Source: Mytilisepta virgata
Lineage: Eukaryota; Mollusca; Bivalvia; Mytilida; Mytilidae
DNA length: 64,000 bases
Direction of reading: 5' to 3'
Assembly: GCA_028015205.1 (NCBI GenBank)
Contig: CM051514.1
Span: 744,001-808,000 of the forward strand
The notes under the pieces are model-generated. The model did no database searches, had not been told where the DNA came from, and saw only the letters and a list, made by a program, of their open reading frames with translations. Position 1 is the first letter of the stretch. Each line of letters begins with the position of its first letter. The position numbers were made by a program, and so were the translations under genes. Positions 10,039 through 22,843 of the stretch are shown one piece after another.

Positions 10039-11395
10039 GTTAGTATTGTATATGAGAGGGTCATTGATTAGTTTCTTCAGTCAAACATGAAAATCATGCA
10101 CAAAATGTCAAAAGTAAAGTGTTTTACCCTAGTTAGTCTAATTCCTCAGTCCCCTAATTTCGACACTTTTGAAAATGCACGGAAAATTGAATTTATCAAT
10201 AACCCTTATTTTTCAACATCTGCAAAATTGTCAAAGTCTGAAACATTGTTAATAGCAGGTGGCAGTTGGTAATTTTGAACTTTATTCTGTAAGTTATTAA
10301 TTTATACTTTCAGTTTTTATGGAGTGTTTATTTCATCTTTCTGAACCATTTTAGCCATCTTTCTTATTGAAAGTGATTGAAAAAAGAACGATTTTTAAGT
10401 TAATTATACTTTATTCTACCTTGAAGATAACTTTTGATGAATGAATCCAAAGCAAGTTTGATTATAAATTTGAAATATTTAAATGAAATGAAGAAATTTT
10501 TAGAAAAAAAAGCCTCTTGTTAAAAATTTAATTTATGTTGCATATTTGTCAACAATGTGGTGGCTTGTCAATGGTTTTTCATCTTTAACATTAGAACAAC
10601 TATTATAATAAACAAAATAGATAAATTAAAAACAAAACAGCAACAAAAATAATTATACTGCAAGTTTGAACTATAATTGTTTTTCCTATCCTTAATGTGC
10701 ATTGACTAGGTTGATCTTATGGAATTATAAAAATAGCGACAATAAGACAAAAATTCTATTATGATCGACGATTTTCCAAATTTCCTCAAAAATAGGTGTA
10801 TATTAAAGTAATTACAGTAATAAGCCAGGTAATTAGTGGCAATGAGCAATATCAGTTTTTTTTACCACAAAGTCTTGAATAGGAATATTTCTGACCAATA
10901 TCTCTGTGAGTCTTGTAAGTACAATTGTATTACATGGTATCTACATGTATTTATACAGATAAGATAAGATAATGTTTGTTAACCAATTAAAGGGCACTCT
11001 AAGGGGCAATAAGTAACAGAGTAACAGAAAACATTGAAACGGCAAGAAGTTACTTGAATGACAGAAAACTGTAGACAACTGCAGATACATGACAGAAAAT
11101 ATTCACTATAAATAAATAAACCATGATTAACATGTAAAAATTTGCCAACAGTTTAATTTATACATGTGGCTTTGCACAAAAGTAGTTAAAAAATATGAAG
11201 ATAAGCAAAATATATCTAATATTGTGAGGGGGTGATAAATTGACTAACACCAATATGTTAAGGAATAGATAAATTTGGAGAGGCAGGTAGGTTGCTCATA
11301 GTTCCTCTATTTGTGCCATCTAATGGTATAAAACTATATACAATCATGAGCTAAATATTTTCTTACAAGTTATGTACACTGTCAAGTTGAAGCTT
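10039..11395. other. AT-rich ACLY intron, no further feature seen
   Basis: Intron sequence between exon d and repeat family A copy 2. It holds homopolymer-rich AT sequence only. The 61-codon ORF at 10087-10272 has no recognisable domain and lies inside the intron. Confidence 0.7.
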
Positions 11396-13046
11396 GCCTT
11401 TGGGTCAGGTGAGCTATTCTCATCACTTTGCGTCCGTCGTCCCACTTCCGGCGTCCGTCGTCTGTTAACTTTTACAAAAATCTCCTCTGAAACTACTGGG
11501 CCAAATGGAACCAAACTTGGCCAAAAGCATCATTAGGGTATCTAGTTTAAAAAATATGTCCGATGACCCCCCCCCCCCCCCCCATCCCACCAACCAACAT
11601 GGCCGACATGGCTAAAAATAGAACATAGGGGTAAACTGTAGTTTTTGGCTTATATCTCAAAAACTAAAGCATTTAGAGCAAAACTGGCATGGGATAAAAA
11701 TGTTCATCAGGTCAAGATCTACTTGCCATGAAATTTTCAGACAAATCAGTCAACCCTTAGTTGGGTTATTGCCCCTGAATTGTTAATTTTAAGGAAATTT
11801 TGCAGTTTTAGGTTATAATCTTGAATATTATTATAGATAAAGGCAAACTGTAAACAGCAAAAATGTGCAACAAAGTAAGATCTACAAATAAGTCAACATG
11901 ACCAAAATCATTGATTAACCCCTTATAGGAGTTTTTGCCCTTTAAAGACGGCATCTGTCGTAAAATTTCCTTTAAAGATCATTTCCTCTGAAACCACTGG
12001 GCCAATTGGGACCAAACTTTGATGGAATGGTCCTTGGGTGGTCCCCTTCCAAAACTATGTCCGGCATTCCCGACTTCCAACCGTCATGGCTGCTGTTACT
12101 AAAAATAGAAAAAGGGGGGGATGAATTTCAAAAACCTTCTTCAATGAAACTACAAGGCCAATTGGAACCAAACTTGGCAGTAATGGTCCTTAGGAGGTCC
12201 TCTTTCAGAAATATATTGGATTTTGTGGACTGCGAACCAAGATGGCCGCCACAGCCGAACTTAGTTTAACATAGGACCCTATGAGAAATTCACTCAAAAA
12301 TCTTCTTGTCTGAAACTACTAAGCCAATTAGAACTGACTTGGTAGCAATGGTCCTTAGATGGTCCTCTTTCAGAATTGTGTCCGATGACCCAGACTGTGA
12401 ACCAAGATGCCGCCACAGCTGAACTTAGTTTAACATAGGGCCCTATGGGAAAATTCATTGAAAAATCTTCTTGTCTGAAACCACTTGACATATTGGAACC
12501 AGACTTGGCAGCAGTGGTTCTTAGGAGGTCCTCTTTCAGAAATGTGTCAGATTTTGTGGACTGTGAACAAAGATGGCCACGACAGCCAAACTTAATTTAA
12601 CTCAGGACCCTATGGGAAATTCACTCAAAAATGTTTTCTTCTGAAACTACTGAGCCCATTGGAACTAAAGTTGGCAGCATTGGTCCTTAGATGGTCCTCT
12701 TTCAGAATGATTTCACATCATCTGGATTGTCAACCAAAATTGCTGCCATGGCCTAACTTAGTTAAATATAAGATATTATGGGAAAATTCATTTAAAAATC
12801 TTCTTGTCTGAAACCATTTAGCCAGTTGGAACAAGACTTAGCTGTAATGGTCCTTAGATGGTTCTCTTTTTAAAATGTGTCCATTGACCTGGACTGTCAA
12901 CCAAGATGCCACAGCTGAACTTAAGTTAACATAGAACTCTATAGAAAAACCAGCCAAATTTACTGCAACACTTAAATTTTTAGTACTGCTCAAGGTGAAA
13001 AGTTAAATCCAGGTGAGCGATACAGGCTCTGGAGAGCCTCTAGTTA
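11396..13046 (+). repeat. Interspersed family A, copy 2 (long, six internal units)
   Basis: Opens with 'gggtcaggtgagctattctcatcac' and a CCGT run and closes with 'ggtgagcgatacaggctctggagagcctctagtt'. Between them are six diverged units of about 165 bp (near 11990, 12145, 12311, 12476, 12641 and 12808). Each carries 'gaaaccact..gccaattgga', 'atggtcctta' and 'ccaagatggccgccac' cores. A run of 14 C lies at 11570-11583. It sits in the last ACLY intron. Confidence 0.85.
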
Positions 13047-13119
13047 TGGTTAAGAAATACACAACATGGAAGCTTTCCTAATGAAGATGAATGATTTAAT
13101 TTATGATTTATTCTTACAG

Positions 13120-13238
13120 GACATTACCTAGATCAGAAGAGATTAAAGCAAGGTTTATATAGACATCCGTGGGACGACATATCGTATATAATGCCAGAAA
13201 CAACTGGACTAATGGGAGCTGATACTGATAATGTATAA
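13120..13238 (+). CDS. ACLY: ATP-citrate lyase, last coding exon and stop
   Basis: This exon completes Gly and encodes [26 protein letters not shown], then a species-specific tail ending ADTDNV and stop TAA. The acceptor is ttcttacag at 13111-13119. The length and the HPWDDISY segment match the end of animal ACLY. The 3' UTR begins at 13239. AATAAA appears at 13381 and again about 90 bp later, but the region is AT-rich and the real polyadenylation site cannot be chosen. Confidence 0.95.
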
Positions 13239-13740
13239 CAGTGATATGTAGGGAACAAGTTTATAGTACTTAGTTTTAGTAACATTTTCTAGAAGTGAAC
13301 AAACATACAATGTAGGTTTAACTGATATTTGTGGTGGTCGTTTTATAAAACATCTTTATTTCATCAAACATCAGTCAGTAAATAAATACAAAATTACATA
13401 TCTATTTAATAATGCATCAAATTAATATTACCGTAATTGTGATAAATTTACCAAGACTGCAGATAACTATATTTATTGGTAAATAAATGGTGATCACAGG
13501 TAACTTCATAAGTAAATAAATTTACCCTTAGGACATATAATTACAGAACCTGATCACATATAACTTCACACACAAGTAAATTTACCACAGTCACAGATAA
13601 TTACACACTGGTGTGTAGATAATTTATCTTACAGTACATTTTATTGTAATGGACTTTTTGAATGCAGTGGAGATATTAAAATGTTATAAATATGTATAAA
13701 TGTCTGCTGATGTTCTGTGACATTTCAATACATTTATATC

Positions 13741-14021
13741 AGCTCACCTGGCCAGGCCATGTGAGCCATTGCCATCACTTGGCATCCATTGTCCAGCGTA
13801 AAGTTTCCTTTAAAGATCTTTCCTTTGAAACCACTTGGCCAATTGGGACAAAACTGTGGCGGAATGGTCTTTGGGTGGAACCTTTCAAAATCCAACCAAG
13901 ATGGCTGTTGTTACTGAAAATAGGAAAAAGTGGGAATGCATTTCAAAAATATTCTTCCATAGAAACTACATGGCTAAATGGAACCAAATTTGACAGAAAT
14001 GGTCCTTAGGTGGTCTGTATT
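13741..14021 (+). repeat. Interspersed family A, 5' part (truncated)
   Basis: Starts agctcacctggcc..ggccatgtgagc, the family's terminal hairpin, and runs through one and a half internal units. It stops where the palindrome at 14024 begins. Confidence 0.75.
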
Positions 14022-14023
14022 AT

Positions 14024-14120
14024 AGATACAATGGATAAGCGTTGGTTCTTCAAAAAGAAACCATGAGTCTGGAGGGCGATTGGTTTGTTTTTCATGAACC
14101 AACGCTTATCCATTGTGTTT
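14024..14120. mobile_element. 97-bp near-palindrome (hairpin MITE-like)
   Basis: Arms 14024-14062 and 14082-14120 are inverted repeats with a 20-bp perfect core (caatggataagcgttggttc and its complement) and a 19-bp loop. It abuts the truncated end of family A copy 3, consistent with insertion into that repeat. No ORF. Confidence 0.7.
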
Positions 14121-14373
14121 CTAACATAAACTATTGTCCTGATGTCTTTTCAAAATTACAACCTTTCCTTAATTAGAAGGTATTGTAAGTAAGTTTAAAT
14201 AACCATGTTATCATGTTTAACGATGCATTACCATGATAAGTAAATATTATATACTTAACTTAAAACTTGCATGTCGTGATAAAGTCTTGAATTTAAAAAC
14301 CAAACAAACAAACAAAAAATAAAAATAAATAAAATAAAAAGTAAATAAATAGATTTAAACAGAATAACTTTTT

Positions 14374-15062
14374 AGCTCACCTGTCCTAAAAGGACATGTG
14401 AGCTTTTAGCATCACTTGGTGTCTGTCGTCCATCTGTAAACATCTTTTCTTCTGAAACCCCTGGACCTGTTGAACTGAGACTTGGCCTGAAGCTTCTATG
14501 GAAGGTCCTTTACAAAATTTGCATATATCATCCCGGTCCATCAAACAAAATGGCCACCATTAGCATTTTCATGTTCTGATTGGTCCAAATCTGAAACTTC
14601 TCATCCTCTGAAACCATAAAGCCAAATTAACTGATTTTTGTTATGGAGTATCTATGGAAGGTCCTTCACAAAGTTTGCATAAATCATCCTGGTCCGTGAA
14701 ACAAAATGGCCGTCATGACCATTTACATGTTCTGATTGGTTGAAATATAAAACTTCTTCTCCTCTGAAACCGTGAAGCCAAATGAACTAATTTTTGGTGT
14801 GGAGCATCTATGGATGGTCCTTTACAAAATTTGCATAAATCATCCCGGTCTGTGAAACAAAATGGTGGTCATGAGCATTTACATGTTCTGATTGGTCGAA
14901 ATTTAAAACTTCTTCTCCTCTGAAACCGTAAAGTCAAATGAACTGATTTTTGGTATGGAGCATCTATGGAAGGTCCTTTACAGAGTTTGCATAAATCTTC
15001 CCTGTCCGTGAAACAAATGGCCATGTGAGCGATACAGGCTCAGCCCACTGAGCCTCTTGTTT
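14374..15062 (+). repeat. Interspersed family A, copy 4
   Basis: Opens agctcacctgtcctaaaaggacatgtgagct, a 31-base hairpin, and closes 'gtgagcgatacaggctcagcccactgagcctcttgttt'. Internal units differ from copy 2 and share 'tggaaggtcctttacaaaatttgcata' and 'catgttctgattggt' cores. Confidence 0.85.
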
Positions 15063-15385
15063 AAATCAGACTATCATAAACATCAAAATAACAATGTTCT
15101 AATTTTCTATTGAATTATATGAAATTGTCGATAATAATCAAATAAAAAAAATGATCTTTTCTTATTACTAAATTATATCAATGATAACACAAAGATTTAG
15201 AAAAAATGGAACGCCGAAACAGAGATTCAAACTATATCTACAAGTGTTACTCTCAACTCATCCTAACCTTGCGGCTACCAACTTACACTATACAAACATT
15301 GTTCTTAATTATATATAGGCGAATGCCCTACGTATATATTGTACCGTATCATATTTATATATGCAAAAACGACATTTGGATATCA

Positions 15386-15478
15386 TCCGATTGGTAGCCG
15401 AGAGGTTTCGTCGATGTGTTCTTGAACTATGACACATAATTTACTTCATGGAGGGAGTTCGAACCCCAGTCACAGCAA
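15386..15478 (+). mobile_element. Possible tRNA-derived SINE head
   Basis: 'ttggtagccgagaggtt' resembles a Ser/Leu-type tRNA box A and 'gagttcgaaccccagtc' a box B, about 60 bp apart. The cloverleaf stems do not obviously pair, so it is unlikely to be a working tRNA gene. A degenerate SINE or pseudo-tRNA fits better. Confidence 0.4.
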
Positions 15479-15698
15479 ATACAAATTTGCAAAAGTAAAA
15501 GGTAAGTTTTTAAACTAATATCAGCTGTGAACAGAAATCAGTAAATTAGCCAATTCAAACTTAATGAAATTAAGTACACAAAGGGAACAATTGAATATAA
15601 TTTGGTGACTTCATTTCAGTGACGGATTAAAGAAGCCTTGATTCTAGAAAAAAAACCACGGTAAATGAATAGGCTGACGTCACAGCAGGTTTAATCTT

Positions 15699-16294
15699 TC
15701 AGAATTATGTCCAATGACCTGGACTGTCAACCAAGATGGCAGCCATAGTAGAGCTTAGTTTAACATAGGATCCTACAGAAAAATTCGTTTAAAAATCTTT
15801 TTGTCTGAACCAGTTTGCCAATTGGAACTAAGTTTTGCAGCAATAGTCCTTTGATGCTTCTCTTTCAGAATTGTGTTTGATGACCCAGACTGAAAACCAA
15901 GATGGCCACCACAGCCAAACTTAATTAAACATAGGACCCTATGGAAAAATTCATTTTAAAATCTTATTGTCTGAAACTACTTGGCCAGTTGGAACAATAC
16001 TTGTCAGCAATGATCCTTTGATAGTCCTCTTTTAGACTTTTGTTTGATGGCATTGAAGCAAGATGGCAGCCACAAATAAACTTAACATAGGCTAGGAAAA
16101 TTGAATTTGCAAATCTGAATTGTGTCATTGACCTGGACTGTCAAGTAAGATGGCCATCACAATTGAAGTTAATTTAACATAGAACCTTATGGGAAGCCAG
16201 CCAACATGACAGCTACACTTGAATTTTTAGTCCTGCTCAAGGTGGAAAAGTGAATTCCAGGTGAGCGACACAGGCACTTTAGAGCCTCTAGTTT
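15699..16294 (+). repeat. Interspersed family A, copy 5 (5' truncated)
   Basis: Contains four internal units (tttcagaattatgtccaatgacc, ccaagatggc, cataggaccctatgg) and the family end 'ggtgagcgacacaggcactttagagcctctagttt'. The terminal hairpin and CCGT block are absent. Confidence 0.8.
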
Positions 16295-17724
16295 ATTTTT
16301 GTGTTGCCTGCGTTCCGCATGGTCGACACATAGGGATCACTATCTGTTGTCTTGCGTCACCACACTTTTCTTCTGTCCTCAACTACTCATAAACCGCCCA
16401 AAGGAATTTGATTACTTTCTCTGTGCATTAACCTTAATGCAAAGGTGTGCATATATATTTCATTTTTAGAAAATTTTAAATTTTTTTGGTAAAAATTGAC
16501 ATTTTTTTAAAAATTGGGGTGGGTTTGGGGGGGGTGATTGGTTTATATGTAGCTTTTCCTGTACAGAGACGACACATATCTTCGTTGGAAGACTTGCACA
16601 TTATATTTCTTTAAACAAAACACTTTTGTGATTTTCTTTTGAAAATGTTGCCATCAGGACATTTTCTACTTGTTGGACAAATGTTAATAAATATGAGCGC
16701 TTTAGAATTCTTGTGAATGACCTGATCAGAAACAGCTTCGTACACTAATAAATTTACCCCAATTGCAGATTATAATAGAATATAGAATATAGGATGTACC
16801 CCTATTGCAGATAACTACATTGTTTTAGATCTGTTACGGTATACATGTATCAAAATTTGAGTTTAAATGTAGACTTGATAGCTTTTGTAACTTTGCTTTT
16901 ATGTTTATAGATGGAAAATTTGTTACTTTGTTAAGTTTTGTACCGGTGTATAATTTTGGGGGTTTATTTAATTATTTATTGATTGTATACATGATTTGAG
17001 AGCAGGAGCTTGCATAATATATTTTTTGTGTTTATAAATTGGCAATAATTTCCCTAACTAATTTAATTTTCTTTAATACATCAAAAATATGTCTTTATTG
17101 GTTTTTAGCATTTTCTGTTTTTTTATTTTATTTTATGCAAATGTAATTGTATGCCAGAGTACACATAGATATATTTAAGTTGGAGAATCAAATGGAAATC
17201 TTGCTTCATAATTGATATTATACATATTAACAAGGACATTTAGTGGTAATGTCTTTATTGATGTATGTACCATCCTTCAGTGTTTGTTGGAAACTGTCAC
17301 AGTGATAGATAACATTTCAACCATTTCCTGAAAATAAAACCTACTATAATCAAACATTACAGACCCCATTTCTTCTTTAGCAGTCTCTTTAATGCTTGTC
17401 TTGTGCTATGGACTACTGCTTTATGATGAAGATTACACAAAGGCACCTTAGTGTAATTAATCTGTGGTTACCGGTAATCCCATGGAAAGTTGTCTCCTAT
17501 AATTGCATTTTCAGATTAAAAAAATTGGTTAACAATAATAAATTCTTTGATACCAATTTTGATGCACAAGATGTGCACATTTCATTGATTTACCAATTAT
17601 CAGTTTTGCTCAAGGCCTAAAATGTTGAAAACCAAAACAATGACCCAAAAATTTGTCATGTTAATTGTCAACAGTAACAATTTAGCATTTATGTCTTCCA
17701 CTTCAACTTGTGAATAAAACTGGT
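16295..17724. other. AT-rich intergenic sequence
   Basis: No exon, structural RNA or repeat end could be supported. A G-rich run lies near 16505-16533 (ggggtgggtttggggggggtgattgg). The 74-codon ORF at 17396 has no recognisable domain. Confidence 0.6.
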
Positions 17725-18400
17725 TTTTTATATGGTGGGGAGGGGTCCTTAGGTGAAACATTTTATATGGTGGATAGGGGTCTTTTATATGGTGGGTAGG
17801 GGGTCCTTAGGTGAAACATTTTATATGGTGGGTAGGGTGTCCTTAGGTGAAACATTTTATATGGTGGGTAGGGGGTCCTTAGGTGAAACATTTTATATGG
17901 TGGGTAAGGGGTCCTTAGGTGAAACATTTTATATGGTGGGTAGAGGGTCCTTAGGTGAAACATTTTATATGGTGGGTAAGGGGTCCTTAGGTGAAACATT
18001 TTATATGGTGGGTAGGGTGTCCTTAGGTGAAACATTTTATATGGTGGGTGGGGGGTCCTTAGGTGAAACATTTTATATGGTGGGTAGGGGGTCCTTAGGT
18101 GAAACATTTTATATGGTGGGTAGGGTGTCCTTAGGTGAAACATTTTATATGGTGGGTAGGGGGTCCTTAGGTGAAACATTTTATATGGTGGGTAGGGGGT
18201 CCTTAGGTGAAACATTTTATATGGTGGGTAAGGGGTCCTTAGGTGAAACATTTTATATGGTGGGTAGAGGGTCCTTAGGTGAAACATTTTATATGGTGGG
18301 TAAGGGGTCCTTAGGTGAAACATTTTATATGGTGGGTGGGAGGTCCTTAGGTGAAACATTTTATATGGTGGGTGGGGGGTCCTTAGGTGAAACATTTTAA
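17725..18400. repeat. 36-bp minisatellite, about 19 copies
   Basis: The unit is aggtgaaacattttatatgg followed by tgggtagggggtcctt. Variation is confined to the G-rich part (tagggg, taaggg, tagagg, tagggt, tggggg). 36 is a multiple of three and the units lack stops, so both strands show ORFs above 210 codons. They are period artefacts of low complexity. Confidence 0.95.
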
Positions 18401-18987
18401 ACATTAAATTATTATATTATTGCATGGGAATTTTTTTTTTGGTTTTGAATTATTGGCTCTGAAAGAGAAATCGAACAAAGACAAATCTATTAATATTTTT
18501 CTGATAGTTCAAAAGTAGTATTATAAAACTGGTTGCAGAAATAGAGTTTATATTAATTAGATGATCTGTTATAATAATGCTGACCAAGAAATCAGTTTAT
18601 AATGAGGATTTATCAATCTATGGTGTATTGACAAATGTTACAAAGAAGTTACATTCCTTCAATCTTGACAATATCACATAGAATAGAGTTTGTATTTAAC
18701 CTGTCTGTAAGTGTGTGTCTTTATGTGATTGTTTGTATTTAACCTTTTGAAGGAAAATGTTGTTATGTATTACTGTTAGGTCTATATTAAAGAAAATAGG
18801 AAGATTTAATGTGATCTTTTTATTTATGATTAATTGCACACAGTTAATCTTAATACTGCTAATTATATATTAATCAATTCCTCAGTCAATTCATTTATTT
18901 CTCAGTGAAACAGAAAACAATTAGAATATTTTTGATATTACAACAACAATGCTTATTGCCTATGAGTTTTTGAAAGCAAATTTGATA

Positions 18988-19746
18988 CAGTTGAATCTCG
19001 TTATCTCGAAGTGCAAGGGACCATGGGATTGCGTTCGAGACTAAAAAGTAGCTGGAAATTCTCGAGTTTTGGACAAGGGAGATAAACATTAAATGACTTC
19101 TACATTCCTTTCCATGCGTTCACTGATGTAAGTGTAGTCAAACTATTATGATTGTCTCATTAATTCTTATTGTTTCTTAATTACAGTTTGTTTGAAATCA
19201 CAAACTGATAATCCTTTCATGTTGACCAATATTGATTTTATAAATTCTTTTTTGGCCTTTCGTGCCTTATTAACATAATCCGAATTTTGTAACTACTGTA
19301 GTGTGAATAAATAGGACGATCACATATGTGTAAGAAAACTTCGATTTATTGATGTAAATTTAATTTTTATCCCAAAATCAAATATATTGTTTAATTGTAA
19401 AAACATAATCAAGCATTTAAGTCTTAACAACATTGTTATTAAAAGATAACTTACATGATATGACATTTCCGTTCTCTATTTCCTACATACTGTATAACAC
19501 ATTTAAAAATTTGGTTCACCGTACAGATGATTAATAAATTCGACATAACGAGTTTATATTTGCACTAATTATATTTCCTTTGTACATAATATCACTTCGA
19601 CACAACCGAAATTTTGAATCATCGAATTTCGAGATAAAAAAAATTAAAATACATAAATTATAATGTTGGCTGGTTGGGACCAGAAGAAAAGTTTTACATA
19701 ACCGAAATTTGGACTCAAGCGATTTCGAGATAAAGAAATTCAACTG
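18988..19746. mobile_element. Tigger/pogo-like non-autonomous element
   Basis: Terminal inverted repeats CAGTTGAATCTCGTTATCTC (start 18988) and the complement of ttcgagataaagaaattcaactg (end 19746) flank 759 bp. TA occurs immediately outside both ends (18986-18987, 19747-19748), as expected for TA-targeting Tc1/mariner/pogo elements; CAGT termini fit Tigger/pogo. Internal copies of 'accgaaattt..atcgaatttcgagata' lie near the right end. No transposase ORF. Confidence 0.8.
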
Positions 19747-19748
19747 TA

Positions 19749-22700
19749 GATTATTTAGCATAGGAAATATCCCCCTTCATCCAACAACAAAATGTTATTA
19801 TTTAAACCAGAATTATGTTACAGTCATTACTTTTACACCCTCGTGAAATGAAAAAAAAAAGATGCATTCAGTTTGTAAGCAAAGATTAATGGCCTATTAA
19901 AAAGAGAATAAAAATCTTAACATAAACTATATAGTTATAAGAATCACACATGACTCCTGCATGCTAAATACCGCTTTTGTAGTTTTGAAAAGAGTAGGAT
20001 AATGCCGCTACAGAAGGTTCAATTATCCAACCCTACCGAACCACCCATCCTTTTGCATTGGCAGTCAAATATGCTCCCATTTATGTCCCGTCTTACACAT
20101 TTTTGGTTTGTTTGATAAATTGTTGAAGTGGTCTTCGTCCTGAAGAAGCATGAAATATTTGCAAGTGGACGTAGAGCAAACGGCAAACAAACAACACTAT
20201 GCACCTTACAAGGTTTTCACAGATTGTCATTCAAAACAAAGCAGGAAACACCTAAACGAGCATAATGATTAAACAGTACATGTTAAGATTAAGAGACTAC
20301 TGACCTCATCTGTAATGACCATTTTAAAAAGAAACAAATAATTCTTACATGTCTGGTTGAAGATGGATTTAAGAGACAGGAAAGGTTTCCATATTGATCC
20401 AAATTGTTAACCTAAAAGTTATTTGAATGACTATCTAAATTAGCAAACAGGTTCTGTCGTAAATTTTGGTTTATTTACAATTTAATAACAAACGGTTCTG
20501 GTCCTTAATAATTTTGCACAATCTTTCATATCATGGTATTTTTACTCGCTGGCAATGTGACAGTTTCTGTTAACAGAGCAGAAAATGTTACTATTCCGGA
20601 GTACCTGATATCAGTCCTAGTTATTAGTGGGAGTTGATCTGTTTGCCAACCTTCAACCAATCAAAGAAGAATAAAATAGAGGGGGATCTGAGGAAAGTCC
20701 CAAACCCAGAATTCCCATACCACTTCTGATGGAGACCAGAAGAAAAAGGGACTGAAGTGGATTATGGGAGTGGTTATACCTATAGTTTATATAATGATTA
20801 GTATTTATTCAATAAAATGAAATTATAAATTAAAAAACGTGGAATTTTATTAACAATATTAATATTAATGTTAGCCATTATAAATTATGGAGTAAATCAG
20901 AATCTTACAAGGAGTTGATTCCCCAGCGTCCAAAGAAAAATTGACCCTTTGAGCTGAAACTATAGGTCCCAGAGAGATCATCCACTTGAGAACTATTTCC
21001 ATTTCTAAAGAAATCAGCTTATAGAACCTCGTTCATTTGAAGATGACGAATTAAACAAGACCCAGGAATTAGAAATGACACGGATATTCACTGCTCCTCC
21101 TCCCAGAAGCCAAAAGAAAACAGCCCTTTTTAGAAAGAAGTTTGATATCTATCTTATCTGCTGGCCCAAAATTAGCAGAAGATAAATAAGTTAGAACAAG
21201 GCTTAAATTCCACTGCGAAACAAAAATTTCTCTTTAGGCCTGTCCAAACTAAAGTTCGGGAGAAGTAAAAAAATACACTCATTCTTGACAAATTCTACCG
21301 AAAAGAGCAATAGTTCTGGAAATGGCACACCTATAACATTTAATAGTTGAAGGTGCAAGACTCTTTGAAAGGTATACAAAAAATTCGGCTAGCTGCATTC
21401 CAGTGATTTCGAATTGATTACCCCTTCCATCACACCAACCAGAGAAGACTGTCCACTTTGCGTCATAGACAGTGTTTGTGGACTTTCTAGCAAGCGGTCA
21501 CCTTGTTGGTATTCATGCTGTATTGGTTTTTATAGTCAAGAGTGTCAGAATAGATAATGGGGAGGATTGGGTACCCATAAAACAGGTTTGACCCCACCAC
21601 TGTTCAGTGTTTGTACCAAGGCACACTATCCTGACTATCTAGGCCCGGTTTTTCAACTCATTTAACCGAGGATTAAATTTGACCACATGTTAAACGTAGT
21701 GATTTTCTATATGATTTAACCCTCAGTTAAATTTAACCTTGTATTAAATAAGCAAAAGTCAAGAAATACCAAAAGGATATTCGAAGGAGGGAAAAATCGG
21801 AGAACAACGAAGACAAGGCCAAAACAATACATGCACTACAATTAAAAGCTAAAAACATATGAACAATATGCACCCTGTAAGGAATTTGAGTTATCCTTCT
21901 TTGGTCAGCTTTACTATTTATGTAACAAGATATACCGGTATATAGATATATTGGTCAGGTGCTAGACCAGCCTAGCAGGTTGTAGACTGGTCAAACAGGT
22001 TATTTATAGTTACTTGTTCAGGTCTTGAGGTGTGTCATTTTCAACTGGACATTGGAAAGGTGTTGACTTTAAATGGAAAAAATTTAGTTTTGGGAGTCAG
22101 AATTGACAGAGAAATTTATTACACCAGGAATAGTCATGGCAGGACATTTAGTAATATATATTTGCTCACCAGGGTAATTATTCCAGGTAAATTTAGTTCC
22201 ATGTTTTTGAAAACCCAAACCCCACCCAAATTTCGAGTCTGAAATATTTGTGCAAAATTTATCGGTTTTCGTGTTCAAATATCTATTTATGGCGTGTCGC
22301 GTTAATCTGAATTTGTTTTATTCGATCTTTGAGATGCAAGCTAGTCCTTAAACTACGTTTTGTTTGTTCCTTTCACAGGGGATTTATGGTTTTTGAGTAC
22401 TTAGTTGGCGGTTGACCACAAGTATGTTTCAGTGATGATTTGTATCAAGATGAGGGGTGAATTTACTGCATCAAATATGGTGTGAGAGACAATTTGAGAT
22501 TGTTGAAGTCAGTTTTTGAGTGACGGTCTTTATGTGATATAAATTCCATTAAAAAGGTTGAACGGTAACAGAATAATGAATTTAACAGCAGTACTACAGT
22601 TGAATGTGTTAATGGCAATAATTTGGATGTGATAAAGACTGTGATGAAAAACTGTGATTGATATTTATATTTATTTAAATTTTTAGTTTTTAGTTTATTT

Positions 22701-22843
22701 AGTTTTAGTTTGTTTTGTAGAGTGTGTATAGTTGTAGTTGTAGCTGTCAGGTGTGATAGTTGGAGAAATAGATTTATATTTGTGTTCTTTGAGTTTTGTT
22801 TTGTTCAGTTTTGTGGTAGTGGTGTGAATAAATATTAATTTTT
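19749..22843. other. Non-repetitive-looking stretch, nothing identified
   Basis: About 3.1 kb in which no ORF above 76 codons, splice-linked exon, RNA gene or repeat end could be supported. 'ttaacc.aggattaaattt' and 'gatttaaccctcagttaaat' near 21660-21740 form a weak inverted pair. Confidence 0.55.

Noticed and set aside
10087..10272. 61-codon plus ORF after ACLY exon d
   Set aside because: Lies within an intron, has no domain, and the ACLY frame continues at 13120.
17753..18404. ORFs of 215 and 213 codons on opposite strands
   Set aside because: Both are pure products of the 36-bp repeat period; low complexity, no start context, no domain.
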